This document shows positions 34,200-47,180 of a stretch of DNA of 64,000 nt, piece after piece. How positions within the stretch are numbered: the first letter of the stretch is position 1; every line of letters begins with the position of its first letter. Source of the stretch: Helopsaltes ochotensis (lineage: Eukaryota > Chordata > Aves > Passeriformes > Locustellidae). Location: contig VXBM01000133.1 in assembly GCA_013400155.1 (NCBI GenBank), positions 310,001 through 374,000 of the forward strand, in the 5' to 3' direction. A program made the position numbers and the translations under genes. The notes beneath the pieces were generated by a model that saw only the letters and a program-made list of their open reading frames with translations, ran no database searches and was not told where the DNA came from.

Positions 34200-37100
34200 A
34201 TTAGAAATACTTCATATCTCTTATTCTCGGTGTCAAATGGATCGCTATGCTTTCAGCACTTAATTATCTTTATCATCCAAAAATACTCTGCCTCTAATGA
34301 AAATATTTAAACAGCTCTTCCAGGAGCAAAACATAATGCAAGACCCTGTTGCTCAGAACGGCCTCAATTCCTGAGGATGTCAGAGTGGGCATGGAAAGGG
34401 CTGTTGCCTCACAGATGACATCCCCATACAGCACAACACTTGGGATTTGTGAAGGCCGGCAGAAATGGACAGGAACTGGGGGATGGGCTCCCTTTCCATG
34501 TAGCTCAGCTGCCACTACACCCATTTTATGTAACTTCACCAGCTGGGGTAGCCAAAGAAGACGTTAGAGCCTTTATGCTCTGTTTTGTTACCCTCAATGC
34601 ATTTGTGGTGTTCCCTGTATTTCCTGTTACGAGGGCGCAGCAAGCAAGGCCTCCTACAACTAATCTACGGCTTGCAGTTTCTTCCAGACTACAAGTGAAG
34701 TTTGTATTATCTTGTGACTAAACTGTGTTCTTGCTCCCATTATAGCGAGGGCAAATTCTGCTGATGCTGCTCATGTTTTGCTGACGTTTCTACCCATTTG
34801 TTTCCACCCCTGCAAAGTTTTCTTCCATGCTAGTTTTGCATATGAAAAGCCGACTACGTCGGGTCTATTATATATGGTGGGTGGAATGGAATTGTCAAAA
34901 GCATCTAGAGTGGTTTGAGAGGGTTTTGTCTAGAGCGGAATCACATGTGTGACTGAAGCCTGGGTAGTCCTACCTGACCTAATCTGAACTTCAGAACTAT
35001 TGATAGAAGTGAGATGTCAGCACAGAAGTTGTTGGCATGGGTTGTGAATGAAACTGTGACATGTCCAGAAGGTCTAATTTTCTTTGAAGTCTGTGTCACT
35101 GTGCTTTAGTGCTGCTGTTGTCAGTGACCCCAGCTACTTTAGTACCTTTGTGGCCACGTCAGATAAATTGTAGTCCTGTCTCCTCTCGGTGTGTTTGCAC
35201 TGCTTCTATGGATACTTGAATGCTGCAAGGGTAGCAACAAAATCTGGAGACCAAACATAGCAAGGTGCTTTATAATTATGGTCTTGTGGTATATTTGTAG
35301 AGATGAGAGGGTGTATTTATTGTGGTGAATGTGAGCTTTGATATTGCTAATGCTCAATAAGAGTTCATGCTTCACTTTCCAAATGGAAGCTTCCTCTCTT
35401 TGTTAAGAGCAGCACACATGGTAAAATGAATTATTTCTTACAGCATAGAGTACAATAACTGCTGCCTCCATTCACTTCTGGGCATGGATAATGCCATGGA
35501 TTCTGCTGCCTTGCCTTCAGAGCACTTTTGTTCATTGTCAAAAAATACACAGAAAAGGGCATTTCAGGAGCACTTTTCTTTTAACTACTTCAGTCTTACC
35601 ACTGTATTACTAATACTGCTTTGTTGTTTCCAAATAGTGCGGCTTTCATTCTTCCTGACAGCATTTATTTTCAGAAATTTCATTCTGCTTATTACATGAT
35701 TATATTCTGATTCTCAGATAATGTACAAGCATTTCCATCAAGTCACAACATAGAGGCATTATTGATACCATTCTGCTTCTAACTGGGGATCAGATTCACT
35801 CCAAATTTTTGAAAGCCACCTAATGAATGTGAGCAGAGTTTTAGCCCAGTGACAGACGGATGACTAAATACAGCCAGCTTATGCTTGGTTTCGCCCTTTT
35901 TTCCTTGCTGCAAGCATTAAACATGGCAGTAACAAAGTTCTGCCAATCCTTGATGCTAGAAAAGACTGGTCAAAATGAGAATCAAACTTGGCAAAGTATC
36001 CATATTTAAATATTTTATTTCAGCGGTTTTGGAAACTTTCAGTATTCTCCAGAGTGATTTGCTAGAAATGATTTGGCAAATTTTGAAATGTTTCAACACT
36101 TTGTAGAGCATCATTGAGGTTTCTTGTCTGTCTGACATGAACTGGCAGAAGGGGCTATATTTACAGCTACCACTGAAAAATGCCAATTAAGTACTGTTCT
36201 ACTAGTGGAATAATTAAAATGTCAGACAGCATACTCATTAAGTGTTCTCAACAGCTGGCCCAAGTGGTTGCATTAGGTGTTTGAGCATTTTTTGCGCTTG
36301 TTCACGAGGCTTTTTTTACAAGATCTGTACTGTCACTGAGGAAATTCTGCTTTTATCGCTGGGGCAAGCATACTCTCTGTGTGGCCTATGTGCATGAGCA
36401 GGGCATTCAGTTGGGCTGAGGCCACTTTTGTTATTTCCTCTCAATTTCAGTGTTTAGCTTAGTGATAAGATAAGATAATAAGCACTAATGCCAGCAGTGA
36501 TAGCAAACCCCTCTAACAAATCTTGTTGACCATCCTGCTTTTATTTGCAGTTGAAAGTGAGTAACGTAGCTGTACTTTTACTTCTCATGTTTGGCTTGGG
36601 AAGGATAGACTTTTCTGGGGAGTTGAATGGGTGGCGACATTTCTACCTGTGGCTAGAACAGGAGTTGATCTGCTGCTATTCTCTGTTTAGTTCCTGTAGT
36701 GCAGTGCCAGGCTATCTTTGGGCAGCCTCCTGTGTTACCGTGCTGCAGCTTCTGGCACAGGGATGATAGATGTTCCACGCCAGCCATGAGATCCATATGG
36801 TCCATGTACCATACAGCCTGAGCCAGACGGTTTTCTTGGGCTAGAAGCACTAAGCTCCTATGGCTGTCCAAACGCCAATAATTTCCCTCCCGTGGTCCTG
36901 TCCTTGCTCTGTTTCTATCTGTGTGATTCCCTCACCACGTTTCTCTCTCTTCCCCCTCCCCAGGCTGCCCCACTGCTGCCCACAGCCCAAAGTTTCTGCT
37001 GCGTCTTCATTTCCTCCTCGTAGATCAATTCAGCCTGTCCTGCCCAATTTGCGCTGCTGGCTGGCCTTGGCAGCCTCTGTCCTTGTCACTGCTTAGCTGA

Positions 37101-40100
37101 ATTAAAAATTAAACCATGTCGGATGAGAGCAGGGGAGAGGCTTTCTGCAGGTCATCAACAGAGTCTATTGACAGTTTCTCATCCTGCTGCCTCAAATGCC
37201 AGCTAACAACAGCAAAGAAAACTGGGCCACTTCAGGGAAAATCCTTATAGGTCTTGTCCGGGTGTGACATCAGAAGTGTTTTGGGGGATATTTCCTACCT
37301 GTAGGAGGATAGCAGAGCATAGGCAAACATCAGTATGGCAGCATGATGTGCGTATGCACTCCTGAGTCTTTTGAACACGGGGTTTCTCCAATCTCACACA
37401 TTTTGGCTACTGCAGTTTAAATTAGCTGAAAAACAGTCTTCAGTTTTGCTTCTTTGGAAGCAATTCCCACTGTATTTCCCTAGCAGCTTACTGGAAAGAC
37501 AGGATGGCGCATGGTGAGCACTGGTTTTGGTGCAGATACTTGATTTCAGAATTGCTGAGACTACAGAAATATTGCAAGACTTTCCCCTGCTGGAACTCAG
37601 GGGCCACTTCAGAAATTCAGTTAAGGTAGGAAAGCATCTGGCTGATGGCATGACGAAGGGTTGCAAAGCTGAGTCAGAATTTGGAATCAGTTTTATAAAA
37701 CAAAGCTGTGATATGTTGACATAAACTCTTTCCTTAGTTCTCCATTCTCACACCATACATGTTTTACACAAGTCCTCCAGTGCTGCTCAGACAATCAAAT
37801 CACCTCCCCAGGAAAGAGGACCTGCAGGCCATGAGTCTCAGCATGGAACATTTGCATGCTCCTGCAAGTACCAAGCCTACTGCCCTTCCTCTAGTGTGGG
37901 GACGCTGAGTGCTTCACCTGACTAGGAGAAACATCTCCCCCATTAGGACAGGAAACTTGCAATGCAGGCATTGAATGTCCTCAGATACACTGGCTTCTGA
38001 AAACGAAAGAGGAACAGAAACAGGGAGAAGGACAAGTTTGAGGAGATAAAGATGTTTTACATGATTTACAGTTTGACCTTCAGATGCTGTTAGCACTGCA
38101 TCTGAGGAAAAATCAGGTACTTCTAGATGGACCAAGGATTTTCTTTTCCCTTATCAGAGGGTTAAATTAAATGCTCTTTCCCAGCTGCCCTTTTTCCTTG
38201 GGTCTGCTGGCTGATAAAAGGAAGATCTGTGTTCTCAGCCAAGGAGACAGGTAATCCTCAAGGAGGAGGCAGTGGGGTAGACTGTAGGGCAATAGAAAAG
38301 AAGGTGCTGCTTGCCCTGGGGAGGAGGAGAGGGGCTGTTTCCCAACCTTTTCTCCATTGGCATGAGAGCACAGCCAAATAGCACAGCTCAGGAGTCAGGC
38401 TAAGGTATACTGTCGGGTCACTGCATCACTCCCTCTCCTGGGCCTTGGGGGGAAGCTGCTTTGAAAAGATGCAAATTCTTCTCAGTGCCTTGTGGCAGCG
38501 ACATTTCAGTGAGAAGAATGAGTAATGGGGAGGGTGCTGAGGTCGGGTTGAAAGATTGCCAGGTGAGGGACAGTGACAGCAGCCCCTGTGATGGTCTGTG
38601 TTCAAAGGAATGCACCTTAGCATGGTTTTACCTCATTTCTGGGAGATCCCTCTGAGAGATGTGCCTGGTTTTGGGTTCTGCCTCCATCCAGTCTTTCTTT
38701 CAGCATTTTCTCCCGACCAAAGCCACATGGGGAAATGATTAATCTGAGAGGCAGGCTGGACACTTAGCAGTGGTGCTGCAGCCTACCTAAGCTGTAGTTA
38801 GGTGGAGCTTTCCTGCTGGCAAAACAGTCCGACTTCTAGAGCTGTCCTGGCTCCTTCAGGAGAAAAAAGTAGGATATGTTTATTTTAGTCAAGCAAGCGA
38901 AGAGTGTTCTCCCTGCGCAGCCCAGGGGAGAGATTGAATGTGCAGAACACCCAGCATTCTTGCATAGTCACTTTTCTGAGCAGAGCTGCATTTTGAGGAT
39001 GCAGAGCTTTGCTTGGTGTGGAAGGAACTAAGCTTTCATGCTGCTGCCTCAGCACTCATGCCATCCGTTTGCGCCTAGCAGTTTGGTTTTTTTTTTTTGT
39101 CTTTCCTTTTTTTTTCCATGAGATATTACTGACTCTTTAATTATATCGGGAGCTCCATGAACTATTTTGATGTGTTGCCTCTCTGGCTTTGGCACATGTT
39201 CTGGGCTGATGACCCATGGTCACTCTTGTGCATCTCTGTCTTACTCTGTCACCACGGGATTTCAAATGTCGCCCTTGGATCTGACACTTTGGGGACTGGC
39301 CAGACTTTAAAAAAATCCTCCTGCCTTCAGATACTGGTGCAGGTAATAAAAGGGATTTATCAGCCTGCACTTTTCTGTGCCTGTGGGAATGTGCAAGGTA
39401 AGTTCATACCCCATTCTCATGAGACCTGCTTGCCTCCTTTTCCTTCAAAATAACATGCAGCACAACTTTATTTTCTTGAGGATTCTTTTCCCCCCACAAA
39501 CTGTACCTCAAGTGCCTACAGAGCAAAACAATTCACCATAGTGGGTAAATGAGTATATTAGAGCCTCCAGTCAAAGAGACAAAAGCAAAACAATGAGGAG
39601 AGCAGGCCATGAACAGCCTGGAGCTAGGGAGAGGATGAGGTCTGAGCTGAGTGGGGAAGCAGTGGACATGGCTGAGCTGGCAGCAGGGCTATTGTACACA
39701 GTGGGAGCTGAGGAGTCCTGGGCAAAGACATGTCATTCCATAGAGGGAGAAAGAGAAGCTTGGTGTGAGGCAAGGGCAACAGAAGATGGCAGGGAACTCA
39801 TCTGGAACAAATACAGAGAAGCCTTAAAATCAGGGGATGGGTGGTTTGAGAAGTACACGTTGTTAAGGAGCAGGGATTGTTGGAGCAGCTCAAGGTGCAG
39901 AACAACAGCGTGTGATTTCTGATAGGGAGAGACGTGAGTAGACCCATACAGATATGTGTGAAGGAAAGTTTAAGAGGAAGAAAAGACATTTCCTCCCCAC
40001 AGCAGCAAGACACAAAAGCTTTGGAGCAACTTTTGGAGCCTTCTTAGGCTGAGCAGGGGTGAGTTTTGACCTGCTGTATTTCAGGTACCCGTAGGTGGGG

Positions 40101-41413
40101 ACTGATCTAATGCTGTCCCCCACTGGGACACTCATGCCACGGTTTGCCATCAACACTCCCAGGCATGCAATGGTTTGGCCAGTTCAGGGGAATTTGGGAT
40201 TTCACAAACCAGGACACATATAGGTGTGGCAGACAGTCACTAGCCAGTTGTTTTCTTTTACCTCTCTTTGCTAAATTGGTGTGATCAAAACATACCCAGG
40301 ACCTGGGAGTCTAAATAATGGCCTTGTGCTCCCTGTGTGGAGCTCAGTAATATTTACTGAGCCCGACGGCTTCATTCTCCTGCGTGCCGACTGCATTAAT
40401 GGCGGGTGCGGGGAGGGAGGGCAGGGATGAAGGATAGCTGAGAGGGGTCCGGGCGACACAGCTAACGGATGGCCTTATTAGAGACACTTTCCTGGGGCCT
40501 AAGTGGAGCTTTTTTGTCTGAGTCGGCAAGAAGTGGGTCATTTTGCTGGGCTGTCAGGCCCCAGCTCTCACTGGAGAGAGGAGGCTGGGACTGCAGCAGC
40601 CTGCTCAGGCTTCTCACTGCTGTGTTTGGCTGGTGGATGGGGTGCTGCAGGGCTGAGGGGGGAGCGAGAGAGACCAGATCCGTAACAACCCTCAGGGGTC
40701 CCTGCTTGGAAAAAATACTGAGATCCAAATGGCTCTCCTACCCTACCCTGCCAGTGAGCAGTGTTTGGAGGGCAGTGGGGAGGAAATGTAGCTGACCCCC
40801 CGCCCTCCCCAAGACACTCCCTTCTGTCCAGATTTCATTGCCACCTCTCTCTTCACTGCCTGCATATCTGGAGAGGCAGTGATGCCTGAGGTGTGAGCTC
40901 GGGCTGCTGTCCCTCTCATCTATCAGTGATTTTTGAGAGCCTGGTGGCAACTAGGTCTCATTGATCCTGCTGTGTGCCTGAGCCTCAGGGATCCAAGCCT
41001 GCTGCAGCCTTCCATGGGAAGTCCTGGCTCTGTCTTAAAGTCTCGCTGCTGATAGCTTTGGCTCTGCAGATACCTGCTTCTCTCCGTTGTATTGGACTAA
41101 AAGGGGGAACATCACATGTGTAGTCTGCCCTGCCCATCCTCCCCATCATAACTGCGTTGAAAAAATCTGCTCTGAAGCTATTTCCAGCCCAGGAGGAAAC
41201 AAAATCTCCTAAGAATTTACAGATCAATATCACCAGAGTTGAAGTTAGAGATAGTCCTCAATGAGATGTACATTATTTTCAGCATTTTTCCAAAATGCAA
41301 TCGATGCTGGTGATGGTCACCCATCCTAGGAATGCAGATCAGCTGCCGGAGGGAATTACTGGGTTTAACCAGTTAGCCCTGGGAGGAGCTGGTAAAACTG
41401 AGAGCATGCTTTG
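34200..41413. other. non-coding stretch, one candidate regulatory block
   Basis: Over 7 kb without a recognised gene or repeat, apart from a candidate block at 40330-40540. A pyrimidine-rich run ending in CAG at about 36945-36964 resembles a splice acceptor, but no convincing exon follows. A T9-10 tract lies near 39089. Open frames reach 109 codons with no known domain. Confidence 0.58.
40330..40540. promoter_or_regulatory. candidate regulatory element, CpG-retaining
   Basis: About ten CpGs survive between 40364 and 40525 (for example in 'gcccgacggc', 'gcgtgccgac', 'ggcgggtgcgg', 'gtccgggcgac'). AT-rich cores lie alongside, such as 'cagtaatatttactg' at 40347-40361 (a near-perfect inverted repeat) and 'gcattaatgg'. 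The contrast with the CpG-poor surroundings suggests an unmethylated or constrained element. Direct evidence is lacking. Confidence 0.3.
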
Positions 41414-41895
41414 TCACAGAATATGCTGACTGAAAAGACCCAAAAGGATCATGGAGTCTAACTCCTGGCCCTGCAGAGGACCATCCCCAAGAGTCACACC
41501 ATGTGCCTGAGAGCATTATCCAAACACTTCTTGAACTCTGCCAGGCAGGGTGCTGTGACCACTTCCCTGGGGAGCCTGCTCAGTCACCTTCTGGGGGAAG
41601 AACCTTCTAATATCCAGCCTAACCACCCCCCAACACGACTTCAGGCCATTCCCTTGGGTCCCTTCACTGATCACTGCAGAGAAGAGATCAGTGCCTGCCC
41701 CTCCCCTTCCCCTCAGAAGGAAGCTGTAGCTGCAGTGAGGTCTGTCCTCAGTCTCCTCCAGGCTAAACAGACCAAGTGACCTCAGCTGCTCCTCACACGG
41801 CTTCCCCTTCCCCTTCACCATCCTCATGGCCCTCCTTTGGATAGTCTCTAATAGCTTTATATCCTTCTTAAAGTGTGGTGACCAAATCTTGTCCT
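41414..41895 (-). mobile_element. CR1 LINE fragment, antisense, about 480 bases
   Basis: The plus strand shows the reversed CR1 3' region in full order. It runs 'atcatggagtctaactcctg' (41448), 'cttgaactctgccaggcagg' (41530), 'gtgctgtgaccacttccctg' (41551), 'ctgggggaagaaccttctaa' (41591) and 'cttcaggccattcccttggg' (41640). It continues with 'gaagagatcagtgcctgccc' (41681), 'gtcctcagtctcctcc' (41744), 'ccaagtgacctcagctgctcctc' (41772-41794), 'tggccctcctttggatagtc' (41827) and 'atatccttcttaaagtgtgg' (41859). It is the best-preserved long CR1 in the window. Small deletions remain, so it is non-functional. Open frames inside it are by-products. Confidence 0.95.
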
Positions 41896-42559
41896 AAAGG
41901 AGCTGAGAAATGCAGAGAATAGTCTGGGGACTCCTGTTTTGCATCACACTGACTTCCCACATGAGCTGACATTATGTGAGGGGTAGCTGAAAAGGCTGTT
42001 GCAGCTGGGGTAAAATTTCTCACACATACAATTTCTATTTCATTAAGTGGCATTTCTCTTAGATGTATCTGGCTGCTACATACACTGGAGAACGGCTGGA
42101 TGAGATACTTTTGAGGGAAAATGCAGATCCAGGTGAAATGCTAGCCTGAGAGACCAAAGTAAAGATGAAAGTCTGTTCTTTTGTAATATGGTGGAGGTGA
42201 AGAGAAAGGATCAGTACCTGACCTTCCCTGCTCTCCATCTTCAGTAGCTTTGTTTTCTGAGATCATCTTCTGCAGAGGCTAAATTGTGCTAATCCTCAGA
42301 GTAAACTCTGCGGTTTACATTTCTGTGAATCGGGACAGAATGCAGAAGACCAGTTTAATGTAGATTTGTTTCTCCTATCCCTGTTCTGTACTCACAGAAA
42401 TGGTATCAGATTCTGCATATGAACTTATTGGGAGGGAGTATGGGCAGGGCTACACACACAAAATTCAGCAGAGATAGGTGTGGGTGCCTTTGGCACTGCT
42501 CAATTATTGGTTCAACTTCTCTGTGATTTGCTGTACACAGGAACGTCAGTGTTGCCGGT

Positions 42560-42800
42560 CTGGTTTAGACAGATGTAATATCTGGGCTCCAGTAATTGCC
42601 AAATAATTCAGAAAGGTGAAAGAAAGCCTGTACTACACCGTAACAGAATTACCTGTTCACAGGAGACATTTTCTTTCTGACTGAATGAGGTTAATGACCA
42701 TCTAATGCCTGCCAGCATTAAGGTTTATGGTCCTTTGTCAAACATAGATGACTCCGTTGTTGCTATAAATGCTTTGCTCATTTTTTCCTATATTTAAATA
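42560..42800. promoter_or_regulatory. candidate AT-rich conserved element
   Basis: Contains 'ccagtaattgccaaataatt' (42589), 'gaggttaatgaccatctaatg' split around 42687-42707, 'gcattaaggtttatggtcc' (42715) and 'cctttgtcaaacatagatg' (42731; the CTTTGT core resembles TCF and SOX sites). No repeat family is recognised. It lies a few hundred bases before the CpG patch, so the two may be parts of one regulatory region. This is inferred from motif content only. Confidence 0.28.
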
Positions 42801-43009
42801 TTTTTTAATTTTTTTTGTTTAATACACAACAGTAACTTCCATAAGTTCACTTTACATAAAGGTGAAAAAGTCTTTGGGCAAAAAGAATTCGTGAGCGCTT
42901 TTGTCATTAGCTCTACAGTATGTCTATAAAGTGTTTACAACTGGGAAGAATGGTTATTGTTTAAAAAAAGAAAGAAATCCATTACTTGATCCTCCAAACA
43001 ATCAGCATC

Positions 43010-43335
43010 CTCTTGCTGATTGCCATATCCTTGCGGCAGTAACGAATTAATGATTACCTTTAGATTAGGTCTTTACGGCGCGCGTGATGCTCCGGGAGCG
43101 CAGCTAAATTGGGCTGGATGCAGTCAGGATTGCTGAGTCTGTACTCCGGCCTCCTTGGGCTGCGATCTTGTCAGAGCTCATAAGCTGAGCCAGAGAATTT
43201 GATTAGGCGGCCGAGCCTTTGGGGAGGGTGTCGGGGAAGAGGGAAGAGCTTCGGCTCCGCGCTAGCCGAGTCTCACCCGTACCTGCGGCTGGATTCGCCA
43301 GGCAGCCAGGGCCTGGGCACAAAGCTGGCCGGTGA
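43010..43335. promoter_or_regulatory. CpG-rich patch with homeodomain-like cores
   Basis: Nineteen CpGs occur between 43076 and 43331, including 'acggcgcgcgtg' (43075-43086) and several in 43252-43297. Most of the window has a CpG only every 50-100 bases. Upstream are 'cgaattaatgattacc' (43043) and 'ttagattagg'. The size is below that of a classic promoter CpG island. It could be a minor island, an unmethylated enhancer, or the promoter of a non-coding RNA. No TATA box or initiator can be assigned. Confidence 0.4.
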
Positions 43336-45930
43336 ACAAGCTGCCAGCATGCTCAGGTTCCCTCACAGCGGGATGTGGAATGGATGTGGACTTCTGGGAA
43401 GTCCATCCCTGCCCCTGGCAGGGGCTTTATGTCGTTCAGTGCCAAAGAGTGGCTGCAGGGTCTGGCAGCGAGTGCTCCAAAGGGTGAGCTGGAGCTCCTA
43501 AAAGCCGAACAAAACACCTGCCCATGAATGTGGTCTGGTGCCAAATGCAGCATCTCAGGCACCAGAACAGCTGAATGGGGCTTGTCAGAGTCCCCTGGAG
43601 CAAGACTTGGATCCCAAACTGGTGGTCTCCCTCCCAAGCCAGCAAGGCTTCCCTTGGCAGCTGCACATCCAGGCGCTGATTGGATCTGGCCCTTTTCAGC
43701 TTTTGACACTGACATGGTCTCTCTTCCTGGCATTAGGGCCTCAATTAGCCTCTTCTATTTCTGATGCTCTGAATTTGCATGGTGAGAGCCGGGATTAAGG
43801 ACAGGCAGTCTTAACGCTGCTACTATTAATAAATAAGGAAGATTAGGAGCTTTGTCAGTAACATAGTGCTTCCTCCTTCATTTAATTATTCAAAAATACC
43901 TCGTATTTAACCCTCCACCCTCTGAATGAAGTAAATAAAAAGAAGTAAGATTAACAAAGATAAAATTTAAATTAACTTTCCATAGTGTGGGTCAGGCAAG
44001 AAAATTCTTTCTCTTTTAATTGACTGACGCTGGTGCTGTCTTGTGCAAGAGTTTAAAAAAAATCTTCTGCTCCCTTTTTTACATAAATACATTTTTATAT
44101 CAGGTTGGGAATATTTCTTTATGTGTTTGGGGACTGCTGTTACCTACTTACAAAGCACAAGAAGCACCAGGGCAAATTTCTTTCCTATCAGCAGGCCACA
44201 GTTCATCTCTAGAGGGACCACATTTGGAATTAAACAAGGAGTGAAATTTTTATGGCCCACTTTTCCTCACTGATACTGCCAGAAAGGAGGATGTTTAGTG
44301 GACTTTTTGAGGTGATCTTTGGGCTGAAGTTTTCATCTCTCTGGGAATTGTACTGATACCTTCTAACTCATTTCATAGGTGATTGTCCAAGGAGTGTTAG
44401 TACCCAGTAAATAGGTACTGAGGATGCATTCCAGCTGCAGTGACCTCAAGGTACAAAAGTACTTCATGCCATTCCTATGCAGTTAAATTCCTTCGGGATG
44501 TGTATCTCAAAGTGTGACTACAACACTTTCCAGATGTTTCATATCTGCTCATGCTCTATAAAGAATGATGACTAAATTACAGTTTAGTGACCTTAGAGAT
44601 ATAAAAAGGGGGAGGGGGAGAGAGGTGGCTCGCTGGCAGAGAGCTTTACAGTAATGGGATCTTTGCCAGTATCATTCATGCTTGAGTCAAGGACTTTCAT
44701 TTCCCAAAAAGAACTGGGGATTAGCACAGCTTCTGCAGCCTGCCCTGCAAACAGACATGTCCCCTCCACAGATGTTGGTTGTGTGCTGGTGTTCTGGGGT
44801 CACCTCTCCTTGTAGGGTTAATGAACATAGCAGAGATGGAGCTGCTGGGTGTCAAGCATCCTGAAGGAAAAGGTGACAGCTATTAAATCTAATATGAACT
44901 GCTCACCTTCCACGCTTCTGGCCAAGGTGGGCTCTGCAGTGTCCTGGTGCAGGCTGAAAAGCCCAGGCTTGGTGCTGTATTCTTTCATCTCAAGCTTTAG
45001 GACTGCCACCCGAAGTATTATTTTGTATATTCAATGTCATTCGTATCAGGGGTAGGCAGGAGCTGCAATCACCGTAACTTGGCTTGGGGTTTGGTTGTTG
45101 TCTTTTGCTGGCTGCTCTTGCCCTGTGTTCAGCATTTTGGGACACCAGAGATGCTGCTTCCCAGCTCCTGGAGCTGTTCTCTGGAGTCCATATAATGTCT
45201 GGGCCGTCTGTTTTTTCTTGTGACCTAGGATCAATAGGTTGTGCTGTTTCCAAGCGAACTGCTGCTAAATGGCTTTCTGACTACATCTCTGGTTTTTGTT
45301 CCTAAGCAGGCCTGCAAATCTCTGGGCATGTAAAGGCACATTCACTTTGAGGAAAGCCTGCTGTACATGGCCTGTTTCAAAGCAATTTTCATCTAGGAGA
45401 TTAGCAGAGCAGCACAGGGATATCTTAATGTACAGTTACAAATTCAGAGGTGGTTTTCCAGGGCATCTATTCTAGTTTCCAGGTTTAGAAGTTGCTTTCA
45501 GCAAATAGTCTCTACTGTTCCCTTAACACCAACTGTTTCTGTAAATGTTCTGGCCAGTGAACATATTCAGTGGAATATGCCCAGAAAGGGGCATGGCTTG
45601 AGTAAGCTAAATACATAATTTAAAAGATTATTTACTGGTTTCCTTGACCAGCATCTCGTACTGTCTTTAGTGTCATTCTTATCCTTGTAATGGATTATCT
45701 TAGTCTCCATAAAACACATGATGGGGATGTATTTTGCTGTTGAAAACGTCCCCAATGACAGAAAGGATGAACTCCAGATGAGCAATGTACTTTCATCCTC
45801 ATATTTTCACAGCCTGTACAAACCCTTCCAGCTGTTTTCCTCCCTGGAGCTGTGAAAGTTTGGGATGCTGAGACCTGCTCTCTATTTTGCCATGGCAGAA
45901 GACATCTCTGCTCTCACTGAGGACTGTGGA

Positions 45931-45933
<3 letters not shown>

Positions 45934-45982
<49 letters not shown>
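45934..45982. repeat. pure poly(T) run, 49 T
   Basis: Forty-nine consecutive T on the plus strand, the longest homopolymer in the window. If it were the poly(A) tail of a retrocopy on the minus strand, an antisense polyadenylation signal (TTTATT) would be expected just to its right. None is seen. Simple expansion is more likely, and the exact length is unreliable in most sequencing data. Confidence 0.95.
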
Positions 45983-46531
45983 CCTTGACCATGCTTTGCC
46001 TTGCTACTGACCTGCAGAGCCTTAACACTAAGCTGTGAATTAAGTGTCCTTTGTCCACAGATCAGGCCACTTTGAGAGACTCTGCTGGGAAGGGCTGGAG
46101 TTGAAATCACAGTGGGCCAGTCATAAGTGTTTGTTAAGCCCAAGGTGAAAGACTTGAGGTGCAGGGGCCAAATGAGTTTAAGATCGTTTCTGTAAGCCTC
46201 AATTTAGATTATATGCCACTATGAAACTCCTCTTTGACCTTACCTATTGTCCCCAAAAGATTAATCAAGCTTAGCTGGAGGAAGGAGGGAATTCCTTTTG
46301 GGTAGAAAAATTGTGACATTTCTAGATTTTTTTTCATATATTTGGAAAACACACGGCAGCATGTGGATGACAACTATAAGAGTCATGTGGAAAATTCACT
46401 TTTGGAATAACATGAGAGTGTAACAAAGAAAAAGCCTAGGAATGCTTTTTCATTTTCCTGGAAGTGTGAGGATGATAGGACTTCTTGCTGTGAGCTTTCC
46501 TTCTCTTTGAGATGAAACTATTAAGAGAAGC

Positions 46532-46551
46532 CACACACACACACACACACA
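46532..46551. repeat. (CA)10 microsatellite
   Basis: Ten perfect CA units. A CT-rich short tract lies about 100 bases downstream (46649-46669). Confidence 0.96.
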
Positions 46552-46959
46552 AGCCCCTTTGCTCTGAAAGCTCCCGTGCTCTCTGTGTACTGCTGCTGTC
46601 TGAAAGTATCATTTGTGTATTGCTCCATTTCAAACGCATCTCCTTTTTGCTCTCCTCTCTCTCTCTCTTTGTCTTTGGAAAATGTTAGAGCACTAAGCTG
46701 AGTGGGCTGATGGTGCCAGATATCCTTTGTACACCCACACAGAGACTCAGAAATAAACATCCCTGCTGCGACCTGGAAGCTTTCTCCTCATAATAGCATG
46801 TGGGCACACACGCAGAGCAAGTGGCAAGAGGGGTCCTTAGCATCCTCTCCATACCTTTTGTTTGATGTGCAGGTTTGTGTACAGTAAATTAGGACTCATG
46901 CTTGGGGAGTGCATCTTTTTATATAAGAGGGTCATCTTGTTAGTGGGGCAGGTCAAAGA

Positions 46960-47180
46960 ATCTCGTGTCCCATACTAAGCAGCTTTGACCCATGTAATGC
47001 ACATCAGACTGTCGCTCCTAATTTGATAAACTAAATGCTAGATTGATAATCCTGCCTCTTTTTTTTTTTCCCCTTCTCCTCTTTATAAATATATCTGTGT
47101 ATCTCTGGCTCCTGACTGCAAACCTGTAGCTATCTTGCTCCATGGATTAATCATAAATATGAATATAGATGACAGAAGGT
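46960..47180. promoter_or_regulatory. candidate AT-rich non-coding element
   Basis: Contains 'cctaatttgataaactaaat' (47017), 'gctagattgataatcctgcc' (47038) and 'ggattaatcataaatatgaa' (47144), with an interrupting T11-like tract near 47060. GATAAT and ATTAATCA cores suggest GATA- and homeodomain-type sites. No repeat family is recognised. Confidence 0.22.

Noticed and set aside
45401..45425. U6 snRNA-like 'gagattagcagagc'
   Set aside because: Only about 10 bases match, and none of the other U6 blocks or the terminator follow.
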